Notes under the pieces: generated by a model | The model's input: only the letters and a program-made list of their open reading frames with translations | Databases searched by the model: none | Told to the model about the DNA's origin: nothing | Position numbers and translations under genes: made by a program | Assembly: GCF_030247195.1 (NCBI RefSeq) | Contig: NC_080672.1 | Coordinates: 398,243,037-398,307,036 of the forward strand | DNA: 64,000 bases | Reading direction: 5' to 3' | DNA from: Topomyia yanbarensis | Taxonomy: Eukaryota > Arthropoda > Insecta > Diptera > Culicidae | Part shown: positions 44,817-56,985 of the stretch, piece by piece | How positions within the stretch are numbered: position 1 is the first letter of the stretch | How the letters are laid out: each line of letters starts with the position of its first letter

Positions 44817-44990
44817 GGTTGCTTTCAACCCGCCCTATGTCTTGCCTTTTCGATCTCGTCTCGCTATGCGCCAAATTGGAATGTGGGGAACACTTCCGCT
44901 GTTCGCGTGCAGGTGGCGAAATGAGCGCGTACAATTTTTGTGGGGAATTACACACTAGTCACGGCAATGTAAACAATGTCGCAAATTGAG

Positions 44991-46069
44991 CAAAATTATT
45001 ACACAAAATCCTCAATTTCTCGCGACAATTTTGCAAAACAAACACAACACCGTACAGGAGACAACTTCAGGGAGCAATTACCTTCGATTTCAATGGAAGT
45101 AAGATTAGTAATTCACACAATTAAAAACACTTTGAGACACAGAAAACTGACAGGTGCAGTACGTCAGTGCACCAGACAAGAAAACTCTGAAGAAGAGCTG
45201 TATTTAATTCTTAATTTAGTTGTACGTTTTTCTTTCTTTCTGAACTCATAACCACACAACAATCAGTACGTTTCTTCTAAAAGAATGGTTTAGAAACCGT
45301 TCCAACATTGCAGAAGTTGAGTACACGGAAAAAATGTTCCCATGTTAGGAATATTTTATCACAATATTATAACTTATGATAATCTTGCTTGAAATTCAGC
45401 TCTTGTAACTACAGTTTATGGTTCGCAATTGAAAACCGTTGTTACTTATCAGGCATTTGATTTTGTCCCAGCTTGTTTCTTTGTTTTATTTCAGGAAGAA
45501 TTGATTTATTTAGAATGAATAAATAAATTAGAATTCAAGTACTTTCAAGGCTTTGTGGCTACTATTTATCTGTATTCGCAAGGAAGTCCTCGTATCGTTC
45601 GGGTGTATTTTTCGTTTGATCGCATATGGGATGGGATTTCCTATCTTTACGGGACTGGTTTGCGATCATAGGCAGTATATTATAATAGACATTTTGTTTC
45701 CTAAATCTTTGTTAAGAATTTCGATCCGACGGAACTTCTCGGCTGTGACCGAAATAACAAAGGTCCGCTTCGACAAACGCGAGTCGTGATATCCAGTTCA
45801 AAGCAGGCACACAATGGTATGGTTTATTGTGTCTAGTTACCCGCTCGGAAAGTCGAGATTGGTGGCGTAATCAACGAAGAGAATTTGATGTCACTCTAAA
45901 GTCCCCAACTTCGCTTTCATATAAAATTTCTAAATCATTTAGGGAGCGTGCACCAAAAGCCAATTTCAAGATGGAATTATTCTCATAAAGGTATTGGACA
46001 TACAGTGAAATTTATTGAGAATTGTAAATTTTTTGGAACTGCCAAGGGAAAGTCACAAAGGCCGGCGGT
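44991..46069. other. Intron segment without a supported gene
   Basis: AT-rich. TACACGGAAAAAATG at about 45322 resembles a transposon end. A 91-codon ORF (44976-45251) and a 78-codon ORF (45553-45789) have no recognisable features. Confidence 0.35.
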
Positions 46070-46175
46070 GGTCAGCTATTTGCGTCAACTTTCGCCTATT
46101 TGTATGAGGTGCTACCTTTGAAAATGAGCCACCTTGGTTGTGCAATTGTAATTTTTCTAATCTTAAGCAGTCCTC
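46070..46175 (+). repeat. Repeat A fragment
   Basis: GGCGGTGGTCAGCTATT, GTGCTACCTTTGAAAATGA and GCCACCTTGGTTGTGCAA correspond to 49096-49200, with more divergence than the other copies. Confidence 0.65.
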
Positions 46176-47039
46176 GATAGTGGTGCATCGAAGTGACTGA
46201 GAGGGCTTATGGGTCTTTTTAGGTTTTGTGTTTTTTCATACTCTGCGCCAGCCTTGATTAACGCTCAACCATTAGCCTGTGTGCGCTGACGTGGCCGACT
46301 GGCGGGTCACCGTGGATTGCTTTTTTCTGTCGGCTGTGTTTGCAAACATTGTTCAACAGATTAATGGCAGTGTTTGTGGACATGGCTCGCAATGCGTGTC
46401 GGTCGACTTCGTCATCGTACACTGGCTAAATAATAGAGGTGTAGGGGTAGAAACCCATTTAGTTGTTGTGTTGTAATAATTGTAGTTTTTAGTACTAGTG
46501 TACAATTGTTATGTGTTGTTATGTTATGTGTGTTCGTCTGTATATTTGTGGCAGATGGGTCATGGAATGGATGCAGAACTGGCGTATATGATAGAATAGA
46601 ATAATCCTTCTTTGGATGCGTTGGTCATTTTTACCGCCGTTCAATCCGTACATTCGATTCGATTCATCCGGGAAGATCGGATTGGATAAATTGAGGTACG
46701 ATTGAATCATCCATCCCCGGTCAGCATAACATGAAAAACTTCTAACTGAATGCAATTGTCCTTAATGGTAAATAAGTATCATTTGCTGGCATTTGGATGA
46801 TTTCAAGTAGTGTGATTGCATGTTACATATGTTCTCTTCTTTTACTTCATTAGTCTGTTTTATGTACTTCTAGTTTGGTTTTTCATTACTCATGTGAACC
46901 AGAAATAATATCGATCAAGTTCGTTTCTACTTATTTGCATTCCTTTTTTCTATATTCGGTATGTTATTTTTTCTTTCGTTACTATATTTTATATTAGATC
47001 CATGCTAACACACACTAACACAATAAATTGCATATTCTC
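46176..47039. other. Intron segment without a supported gene
   Basis: A GC-richer patch at about 46255-46470 holds a 65-codon ORF without family features. The rest is AT-rich with nothing recognised. Confidence 0.35.
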
Positions 47040-48785
47040 CCATATACACTCACAATCTCTCTCAGTCCAAACATACAAACACTCGTGGCTTTCGCGATAA
47101 CACAAACTTGGTCACAAACGCGAACACCCACGATCTCACCAACATTCAAACACCCTGGTAATTAGGTGAACGTTGTAGCACATATAAATTTGGTCTCAAG
47201 CATCAACCCACCGCTCGCACAATCATGTATCGGTCACGTCCGGTAGTCTCTACTCTCGATCCTACCAGCCCAAAGTCATGCCGTCAGTGACCAATAGAAA
47301 AAAAAACTAGACAACACGTTCCAAGGCGAAATGACCGCAAACTCTAGTAAAACTCACTCTCATATAGCCTCTGTACCATACACTAAAAATTAAGTATATT
47401 CACGGTCCGCGGGCGATCATTCAAGAACACGCGAACATGCCAATGCCCACACGCTTATAAAAAATAATGCATACCCGCGAAGTTATGTACACGCTAGCAC
47501 ACGTCAACATACAAACGATCGAGTCCTTCGTGATTATCCACGCACACCTACGCCCACAATCTCGCAAACAGGATAACACCCCGGTGACTAAGTGAACGGT
47601 TCGGCACTTATAAATTCACAAACGCGGTTTCAGCAATGAACCTCAAAATGCCCGTGTTCGCTCGATCATGAATCGGTTACATCCTTCGACCTGGTAGTAT
47701 AGGTCCAATGCCTTCAGCTGTACCAAACAAAAAGATGACGCCTACAATCACCTAACAACACGTGGCATGGCGACATAAACATCGAATTTATATACGTGAA
47801 GTCACAAACGCGACAAACAAACATATAAATGCTTGAGCCCTTCGCGATCATGCAAGCAACCTACACCCGTGTTCTCGCAGACATGACAACATCTCGGTCA
47901 TAATATGAACGTCTGAACGCTTATAAACACTCAAACGCGGTCCCAAACGAAAACCTACAATCTCCCGCGCTCGCGCGATCATGAATCGGTCACTTCCGGA
48001 AGTCTCTATTTTCGATACCAGAAGTCTAGATCTGTGCCTTCAATTGGACTAATTAAAAAAAGAATTCGCTCACATCCACTGGACAACACGTTCCATGGCG
48101 ACATGATTGGGAACTCTAGTGATATGGGGTAACTCACTCCCTCTCAGAACATGAATTGTACACCGGAAACTAAATATCAGAATGAATGTCCGCAAAATCG
48201 AGTTTTGTACACGCAAAGTCACATGCACGCGACCACACGCGACAAACACGTTAACATACGAACGCTTAAGCCCTTCGCGATCAACAACGCACACCTACGC
48301 CAGCGCAATTTTGATAACACCCCGGTAATAAGGTGAATGTTTTAGCACTTACGAAATTTCAAACGCGGTCTCAAACACGAACCTACAAACGTCCGTGTTT
48401 GCGTGATCATGAATCGGTCACGTCCGGAAATCATTACCCTCCGTTCTAGCAACTTAGGTCCATACATTCAGTAGGACCAATCAATAAATAAAGCTTATAT
48501 CCACTAGACAACATATTTGATGGCGAATTTATACACGCGAAGTTACATACACGATAGCACACACGACCTATAAACGCACATTGAACACGTTAACGTACAA
48601 ATGATTGAGCTCTTCGCGATGATACACGCGATCGCGAAGTCTCTGCGCCTGCACATATCTGAACCTTAAGCAGTGTTTTAGTGGGCGACATTGCTTGTCT
48701 CGTCTGCAATTGTAGTATGTGATTCTGACGGAGAGCCCTTCCGAGAATCTAGCTGTACCGCTCCAGTAAGACAACTCTCGAAAAA
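47040..48785 (+). repeat. Repeat B array, copy 3 (longest)
   Basis: At least four degenerate units; ATCGGT anchors at about 47231, 47674, 47987 and 48415 (spacings 443, 313, 428). It finishes with the conserved terminal module 48664-48785 (GTGTTTTAGTGGGCGACATT through ACAACTCTCGAAAAAA), as at 26025-26130. Confidence 0.85.
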
Positions 48786-48795
48786 ATAAAAGTTA

Positions 48796-49084
48796 GGGTG
48801 GTTCTAATTTTACCAAGATCAAAAAATTAACTTTTTAATCATTCTAGCTAGAGCCAAACGACATTCAGCGAAGTTGTAGAACGAGGTTAAAGTGTTTCTT
48901 AGAAAAACTGTTCCATTCAAGTAATTTTCGCAGTTTTGATTTTTCATTATGAAGACTACAAATACCTTCAGATATTTTGACGGAGAACAATTTAACTTAA
49001 TATACCGAAACTCTTGTTTCTTTCCTTAGAAAGTTATACGTACTTTTTACTAAAACGAACTAGTTTTTGAGTAAATATTGATTG
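48796..49084. mobile_element. GGGTGGTTCTA MITE family, truncated copy
   Basis: Left end GGGTGGTTCTAATTTTACC preceded by TA (48794-48795). The interior resembles 54376-54789 and 55200-55539 (ACTTTTTAATCATTCTAGCT; AGTTGTAGAACGAGG). The right end is missing where repeat A begins. Confidence 0.65.
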
Positions 49085-50440
49085 ATATAAAAAATAGGCG
49101 GTGGTCAGCTATTTTCGTCCGCGTCCCTTGTCACCAATTTTTATACAGTGATTCATCAGCAGTGCTATCTTTGAAAATGAACCACCTTCGTTATGCAAAT
49201 AATTTTTTCCGATCTTTTTTGAATGCAAATAATTAAGCAATCTTTATTTTGGTATATTCTGAATTGCACATATTTTGTCGTATGTAATTTTAAATGTACT
49301 TTCATTTGATGGCATTGTAAGGGAACACGTATCCGCCGGTTGATGCCAATCGAGCTGACATTTCTTTAGACTGAGCAAACTAATTTATTTGTTTGTTTAG
49401 TGTTTATTTGGCCAACTAGGCAACTAGTCCACTGGGTCTTTACTGCGTGTGGGAAATACGCATGGTCTTGTCTGAGTGAATGACTTGAATTATGTATGAG
49501 GGTAGAGAATTGACAATTCGCAAGATCAATTCAAATCCGATTACAAATTTGCGGCAATCATTTCAGCACGAGGAACAAATGTTTTATGGTCATATTTAAT
49601 GCTTTACTTTTAGTCCATTAACTCATCAGTGAATTATACTGAGCTAAGAATAAGTACGTACTATTTGGAAATGGACATAAATGGGAGGGGAGCACGCCAT
49701 GTGCTTTGACGCAATCGGCCGTTTTCGACACGTTTATGCCATGTATATAGGAAATTCCATAGAACATGAACACTTTTGCGAGTAGCGGCATAAAAGTGCT
49801 ACTACAAAATGAAGGAAAAACTAAAAGAATTTGATTCTTTTTAGACCAAGGGGAAAATAACGTGGTAATATGACAGAGAGTTAGTTAGTATTGGGTAATC
49901 TTTGCGTGACATAATTTATGAATGTTCCACAAAACCACTTTTAAACTCATTGTTTCGGTCCATTTTACATTGTCGACAACACTCCCGACAGCCGGCTGTC
50001 CGAAGTTCAAGTTGTTTTCGATGAAACAATCTCGATAAACGATTGGCCAGAGTTTGAACGCCTAGAAGATTTACGTATCCTACAGTCAATAAACTATTCA
50101 AACATGCACGAAAATATATTCTCAGTCGCATCGCTTGCTTGAAGCGAATCCTGACTAACAACCCACCCACTACCCAATTCGTGGTACTTATGGGAGTGTC
50201 ACTGAGTCGGGGCCTTCCGTTAAGTAAGTACCACATCAACACTTCCTTTCTCATCCCAAGTTACGGTAAAGATGGTCGTGGCCCGCAATGGTGGCTCTCA
50301 GGCGAAACTCTCGCTTGGACTGGATCAATTGTTATTCCCAAACAATGCTCCTCAAGTAGTCTGGCTGAAAATGAGAGTCATCAGTCTGCAATCTACGAAG
50401 TATACCGTGCTTACGCAACGCAATGCAAATATTGAATGAC
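49085..50440 (+). repeat. Repeat A, copy 3 (most complete)
   Basis: Runs from GGCGGTGGTCAGCTATTT to the block ending near CAATCTACGAAGTATACCGT. The 3' block 50110-50420 is almost identical to 440-740. The 14-bp palindrome GACAGCCGGCTGTC is at 49987-50000. A 112-codon minus-strand ORF (49916-50254) has no known feature and is not fully kept in copy 1. Confidence 0.8.
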
Positions 50441-50559
50441 ATAAAAAATATCGCATTTGCCATTTTTAGTGATCTATGTTACAATGCATGGTATTTTATA
50501 TGACAATGTATTTAGTGTAAGTGCCCTAATCGAAGATAATGCCATTTAAAAAAGTTAAA

Positions 50560-50870
50560 TTTTGATATAAATGTTCTCATAACCTTGAAACGAAAAAAGT
50601 TTAGTGGTTGGTGTGTTAAAACAAATTATGCGCCCTAAAATAATCTTCAAGATATCCAAAGGGTACTTTAGAGTAAAATAAAAATTACAAGTCATAGAAA
50701 TAAAACCGTTTTTAAGGAACACCCTAAAGCTTATATTTCGATTTCTCGTACAATTTTGTCTAAAATGTGTTGTTCTATAACTTCATCGAGGACATTTAAG
50801 CTCTATCTCGAATCGTTGAAAAGATCAATTTTAAATATTGTTAGAATTCTGAAGCTTGTGTTTAAACGAA
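50560..50870. mobile_element. Fragment of the GGGTGGTTCTA MITE family
   Basis: ATGTTCTCATAACCTTGAAACG and the following phrases (GCGCCCTAAAATAATCTTCA, GTTGTTCTATAACTTCATCG) align with 55205-55480 in the same orientation. Ends were not identified. Confidence 0.55.
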
Positions 50871-51019
50871 AAGAAGGGCCTTGCAAAGTACAACAACTTT
50901 TCTGAACATATTGTAAGGCTAAGTGATTTACTTTTAGCAAAAAGCAAAAAAAAATTACATTGTGAACCATTGTGCACTGGACTAGAAACAATAACATATC
51001 CTTGAGTTTTTTATCCTGC

Positions 51020-51440
51020 ATGTTGTACTATGGCAGGGCAGGGCAGTTACATATCAAATGAAGTTCTGTAATCGGATTCACAAAGATCACACGAATAACA
51101 TTCAGCACGCTGAATAGCAGCGATGTGATAATTGAGTCTGCAATGTCCAATCAGTACACTGAATGGAGTACCGGAATTGTACTTGAAAAATGATACAAAC
51201 TTTTTGACATTTTCGGACTCCCATCCGGTAGAAAAGTTTTGCAAGCTCCGCCAACTCAGAGCAAAGATTTATCCATATTTCATGTAGACTTAAACGGAGC
51301 AAAACTATATAATAAAGATTCCCTTTGATCGATTCGAGTCCTAGAATTAGAACTCCCTGAAAAGATCTCGGTGGCACTCGTCGGTGATGACTTCGTGCAG
51401 CCTGTAAAGTGTATGTCAAAAAGAGTACTTAATCTTCGTC
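51020..51440 (-). pseudogene. LINE C-terminal remnant (RNase H end and Cys tail)
   Basis: On the minus strand 51244-51047 reads SVLIGHCRLNYHIAAIQRAE and CYSCDLCESDYRTSFDM, the end of ORF2 in RNase H-bearing LINEs of the I/Jockey range (TGHCxLNYHL then a Cys pair). The overlapping frame upstream (51419-51102) supplies the part before it after a frameshift. No RT is attached. Confidence 0.65.
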
Positions 51441-52400
51441 AGATGTGCATCCAGATAACTTTTTGTGTCGAGCAATTTCGGGACCAAAGGGTTCCTTTTG
51501 AAGCTCGCTTAACTGAAAGCGAATAAGCATATTGTATTGTGCTACTATGAGTGCGTTTGTTTTTTTTCCATGAAGATGTCCCAGTTCGTAGATTTTGGAT
51601 AACGATATCTAGGGAGATGATCGAATGATCAAAGATGAATAGTAAATGATTAAATGATCAATTACAACGGGTCGAATTCGTTCAGACGAACCAGTTTGCC
51701 AATACATGCGCAATACTGTCAGAGCAGAGAGTTACATCTAACAACTGTTTGTACTGCTTAAGTATTCCATCAATTCAGAGCCTCTCAAATTGATATCTGA
51801 GCTGCTCTACAACTTGACTTAGAGACTCCTGTTTTTGTCGCCTCTTACGACATAGCATCAGGAACACATTGGATCAATTCATGGCAACTCGCCGGATGCC
51901 ATACCTCCTTAAGGCTGGTTTTGTCCGGAAAAAGATAAGAAACTATTAACAACCTCCTCGTAAACAACAGTCAGACGACGCCAGATGATATTTTCAGTCA
52001 TTTACATCTGCTTTTGAGGTTTTATCCTCCTTTTGTATGGGGTGGATCTACTGTGCACTGTTAGCTGAATGAAAACGATTTTCCATATTCTTTTGCTTAT
52101 GAATCACCTGATGATCAGATTTGCGAAGAAAACTAGTCATCACTGCCAATAATCTACGCTAAATCTAAAATTCCTAATACCCAGTATCGGGAGAAAATGG
52201 TAAACATTCGTTCTCAGTGTGTGTGTTTTTCTTTGTAAAAAAAATGTGCAAAGTCAGACATAATCCTGTTATCAAGTTAAGACCCATTATTAGCTTCGAC
52301 TGTAAAGATAACTATATGAAAAAGCGTTGTTTATTTTTTTAATCAGAGCTTCTTTTTCTAAGCACATCAATCCATCTTCCATCTTCTTCTATCTATCTAT
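51441..52400. other. Intron segment without a supported gene
   Basis: Possibly more of the adjoining LINE remnant at its 51440 edge; otherwise nothing recognised. Confidence 0.3.
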
Positions 52401-54150
52401 CTGTTAAAAATCAGTTTCGGTTCAACATTCAACTCCACCAGACCCACCGTGGCTTGCTGCTGCCGGGGTTCAGGAATTCTACTTGAGATATTTACACCGC
52501 GCGCGCACAGTTTGCTTTCGATTCGCGAATGGCAAACATTGGTCGTGGGTGCGGCTGATCCGGTTGGTCAGGCTGGCAGGCAGGCAGGCAGCCGGGCAGA
52601 GGAGAGCAAGAATGAGACATGATGGCGTTTTCATTTCGGGTATTCGGCATCCCTGATTGGTACTGAACGCGAGCGAGAGATATTCGGATGGCGAGGGTGG
52701 AATGCACTACTAACTAGATCGCTGTGTCTTGGGTGGGTGGGTGTCTGGTGTGTCGAGGAGGGACATATTTCGCCCACTGCGAGTGTCATTTCCTACGAAT
52801 GTTCGCGTTGGTACCAAGAAACAGCAGGACAAAAAACTTGTCTACCAGCTTATAGCAGAGAGAATACGGTCCCGCTTTGGTTGTGCTGTGTGTATTTAAA
52901 CTGTAACGTGATCGGTCAGTCGCTGGTTTTTTTTTATTGCCTCCGCGCTGCCGAACCGGCCAAAGTAAAAGATGATGTGTTTTTTTCCTCACTTGTGTAT
53001 ATTTTTCGCATTGGCACTTAGTTCACTCGAGGGTGAACCCGCGATGGAAATCAGCAGGAAGGCAAAATTGTATGAAATTTGCGCTTCGAACACATGTGCG
53101 CTTGCTTCGCGTTTATTTTCGCTCTCTCTCTGTACCATGCCAACCATCAGCGATCGAGTCGTCGTCGTGCAAACTCATGCGATGCCGTCATTCTAGTTTC
53201 GTATCCGCCGCCTGCTCTCTGCTGCTGTCTGATCGCCTGTTAGAGCTATCGCGCGCGTATTCGAAATAGTTTCTTAACCGTTGTTCGACGGCGCGGTTGG
53301 CACAAAGTTTTTTTTTCGCTAAATTCACAGCGTGCGCAAACGGAGTGGAATTTGAATCGCACTTTGGTCGCTTGTAGCGCGATTAGTGCTCGAGACTGTG
53401 ATTAGGGGAGCTTCGCAGTTTATTAGCATGTAAACACGCAGCAATTATTGTCGTAGTTTTTTTTTTTGCCTCATTCTTTCTCTCTGTGTGCTCTTCAATG
53501 AGTACTTACGGACTGACTGACGGACTACTGCTCCCATGCTGACGTAGTTCTCGGTGCTCCGATACTCCTCAGACTCCAGTGATCGCGAGTGTTGTTTTCT
53601 TTGGATCTGTTCCTACTGTTTGTATTGACGCGGTGATGTGTTGATCGGCTGCGTTGGACGCTCTCGACTGCTGTGTGTTGTTGACAGTGTTACGTAAGTG
53701 TGCACGGGACGTTACCAGCTGTTTAGGCTAATGTGGCTTGTAAATTCTCTAATCTAGCCGATTGTAAACTGGTTTCCAGCGAGCTGTACGTCCAGTACCC
53801 GAGCGGATAAATTCTACGCAACTACAGTTTACGCAGTGAACTACGGCGCGGGACCCGCGGCGTGCCAAATTCGAGAAATTGAAAATCAAGGTCAAAATCT
53901 ATTCACATGTCGTTCGCTCGTGAATGTAGTTATTACTTCAGTGTGATTATTTCATAATTTTCCTTGCGTCGTCGGCGTTGGGTGCGCTTCTGCTCGGCTC
54001 AAGTAGGCTGTTTTTCGATGTCGACCAGTGATGCCAGACTAAGTGGCAGCAAAGTTTGAGGATCTGTAATGAAGAGAATAAATATGTGAATGAGTTTGTA
54101 GGACGTGCGGACGTGACTGCATTTCTTATTTTACTGGGATGAAAATTTCA
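52401..54150. other. GC-richer, repeat-poor island inside the large intron
   Basis: No transposon ends are visible. It has GGCAGGCAGGCAGGCAG at about 52566-52585, several short overlapping ORFs on both strands, and a GTAAGTGTG donor-like site at about 53694. A 5' UTR exon with an internal promoter is possible, but no Inr/DPE pair or coding exon could be shown. Confidence 0.35.
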
Positions 54151-54375
54151 ATTGGCCATATATAGGGTGTTTACCATCAAGGGGTCTTCTCATAAGTCAG
54201 CTTCAAAAATTCATTTTTTTTGCTTCAGTCGTTAGAATTATCAGAAAATATTCTTGCAAAGTTTCAGAGTATAGCTGAATAACATCTCATGCCTGTAAGT
54301 GTAAGTGTGTTTTTTGCTTATAAAAACTTTGAAGCCCATTTTATGAAAATTATGTTTTTCAAAATTCAGATCCTA

Positions 54376-54789
54376 GGGTGGTTCTAATTTCAGCAATATT
54401 TAAAATTGAACTTTTCACGGTTCAAGATAGAGCTTTACTGTCTTCGATTAAGTTGTAGAGCAACTACGTAAGTATTTCTAAAGTGATCATAATGAAAAAT
54501 CAAACCTGTAAATGTTGTACACTAAGGTTTTTTTTACACGGGGGATACGTGCCGTGTAAAAAAAACCGTGTAAAAAAACCGCGTTAATTGCGAAATCCGT
54601 GTAAAAAAACCGTGCTAATTCCGAAAACCGTGTAAAGAAAACCTTCGTGTACAAAGAAACCCATTTTTTAAGAAACATCCGAAAAGTTTTTTAAAATTTT
54701 ATTATCTTCAATTTTCTGGAAGACAGCGAAACTGTATCTCGAACCATTAAAAAGCTAATTTTCTAATTTAAAAAAAATAGAACCACCCT
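54376..54789. mobile_element. GGGTGGTTCTA MITE, complete copy
   Basis: Left end GGGTGGTTCTAATTTCAGC, right end the complement TAGAACCACCC; TA on both sides (54374-54375, 54790-54791). 414 bp, non-coding. A run of GTGTAAAAAAACCG units sits inside (54527-54660). TA flanks suggest a Tc1/mariner-type source. Confidence 0.8.
54527..54660 (+). repeat. Short tandem CCGTGTAAAAAAA units
   Basis: About six imperfect units of CCGTGTAAAAAAA and CCGxxTTAATTxCG. A similar vocabulary (ACGCGGTTTTTTACGCGG) is found at 15465-15535, so this is another small element nested in the MITE. Confidence 0.6.
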
Positions 54790-54791
54790 AC

Positions 54792-55199
54792 CCACTATTT
54801 AAAATAATAGAAAAGTATTCTAAAGTGCAATATTTTATCATGAAAACGAAGGTATATTTTTTTGTCCACCGTGAAAGTAATTTTAACTTATTACAAAGGG
54901 TCAATTCATGAAAAACCAAATTTTATAATATAACCTTTTCTTCAGATGTTTTTCAGAGTTTTTTTTAAGACGAACATTTTCTTCTAACACATCAAAATTC
55001 TAGCTTCTATTATTCTAAATATATAAGCATTTAATATTTCAAAAATACATTTTTAGATCAATTTTATGAAATTTAAAAAAATATCGTTTTCGCCATTTTT
55101 TGAAAAATAAAAAATCAAATCATGGCCTTATTTATAGGTTAAAATGAATTATCTTTTTTTTGCCCGAATGAATGATATTGTTACTTAAAAATAAAACAT
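54792..55199. other. AT-rich spacer
   Basis: No gene or clear element. The A/T vocabulary is similar to the MITE family on either side. Confidence 0.3.
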
Positions 55200-55539
55200 T
55201 TTTGGCGAAAAAGTGCTCATAACTGTTCAACGAAAATAGTTAGATATGTGGTGCCATGAAACAACCTATTCGCCTTAAAAAAATCTTCAAGTTGTCCGAA
55301 GACTACTTCGGTTTTAAATCAATACAGCAAAGGTTATTGGAATAAAACAGTTGTCCTAAGAAACACTAACCTTCGATTTTAAATTTGTTGTAAAATAAAA
55401 AGTATGACAGATAGAGCTTACATGTCTTCAGCAAACTTTTCCAAAATTTGTCGTTCTATAACTTCACTGAAGGGCGTTTGGCTACTGCTAGAGTGTTTTA
55501 AAAGCTAATTTTTTGATTTTGGTAAAATTAGAACCACCC
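55200..55539. mobile_element. GGGTGGTTCTA MITE family, right-end copy
   Basis: Right end AATTAGAACCACCC is followed by TA (55540-55541). The interior matches 50560-50850. The left end is not certain. Confidence 0.65.
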
Positions 55540-55989
55540 TAACTGTTGTTCTAGCAAAAGAAGGTGATCACAAACTACGCAAACTTCTCCAAAGACTTAA
55601 TGAGGCTAAGTTGTTTAGTTTAAGTAAAATTTCAAAATTTCTGCTAAATTTGCATTCTAGACCATGGTACAATGTTATTAACTCTCTTACTACTAAACGC
55701 AGCCGAAAAATCGAGTACTTTATGAAAAAAGACTAAAATATTTTAAATTTCAATTTTCAACTACCACTAAGTCTATCTTATGAAAAAAAGCCTTACGAAT
55801 AAGTTTCACGTAAAAATTACGGACAAAATCCTGCACGTAGTATGAGTTGTCCGCGGCGAGCTACTGCGTGAGAATGTTTATATAGCACGTCATTTTTATT
55901 TTGACATTCAAAAAACTTTTTCATTGAGTAAATATATGTTCTAAAATACGCAAAAAATTAAAAAGTATGTTTATTTTTTCTATAAAAAT

Positions 55990-56985
55990 AATAATCACGC
56001 ATACAATAACATACAAACGCTCGAGTTTTTCGCGGTAATACAAACCCGGTCGCAAACACGATCATTCAAGCTTACCTACATCCACCATTTCACAACTATT
56101 AAAACTTCCCGGCGATTAAGTCAACGTGTTAACACTTCCGAATTTCGAAACGTGATCTCAAGCGCCAACATGCAAACGTCCGCTTTCGCGTGTTCATGAA
56201 TCGTATTCGTCCGGGAGCTCGCATACTAAAATAAGGATATACACTAGACAACAAATCTCAGGATGCCATAATTGTACACTCCAGTAAGTTGGAGGAGCTC
56301 AGTTTCTGCCTTTATCTTAACCGTACACTCAAAATTAAACATCAGAATGACGGTCCATGCGAACATTCAAAAGCTCACGCAAACGGTAAACGAATTCAAA
56401 CGCGCAAAGTTATACAGATGCTGGCATAGGCGATGTAAAGACGCCCACAGAATCAAACATGTTAACATAGAAACGCTTGTTTCCTGTGCGATGATACAAA
56501 TCTGGTCAAGCATGCAAATATGTAACCGCGATTATCCGCACAAACCGTAATGTCGAATGCATAAAATCGCTTCCGTCATCAAGTCGATATGTTAGCATGT
56601 TATCGAGTTTATAAATTTCAGTACGATTATACCGATGCCACCTCCTGCGCGACAATGAATTGGTCCCGTCCGGAACCCCTTACCTTTGGTCCATGTCGTC
56701 AGTAATCGGTTAAAAAAACAAGCTTATATACACTAGAAGTATCAGGGTGCAATGACCGGATACTTTAGTGATATGGAGGAACTCACTCCTTTCCAGATCG
56801 GAACAGAACACTCAAAATCGCTGTTTGTGTGAACATTCAAAAGCCCACCCGAATATGCAAGCGGTTCGATGAATATATAAACGAATTTATATCTGCGAAG
56901 TTACATACTCGCAACACCCGCGATTAAACCCGTTAACATAAAAACGCTCAAGTATCGTGCGATAATACAACGAGTGTAAAGTACG
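55990..56985 (+). repeat. Repeat B array, copy 4 (most diverged)
   Basis: Phrases ACATACAAACGCTCGAG, CATGAATCGTATTCGTCCGG, ACACTAGACAACAAAT and GTGATATGGAGGAACTCACT. Two anchor sites at about 56201 and 56656 are about 455 bp apart. It ends where the LINE fragment at 56985 begins. Confidence 0.75.

Larger units (their letters stand above)
40951..44990 (-). mobile_element. Decayed PHD-ORF1 non-LTR retrotransposon (CR1/Jockey group)
   Basis: Read on the minus strand: PHD-bearing ORF1, endonuclease, RT, C-terminal domain, short 3' UTR, then a tail of AAAT-type tetranucleotides (seen as TTTA repeats at about 40953-40981). The layout is the same as in the 6.6-11 kb LINE but the sequence is a different family. 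At least six frame breaks. The 5' edge is estimated at about 44990. No target duplication was recognised. Confidence 0.85.
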
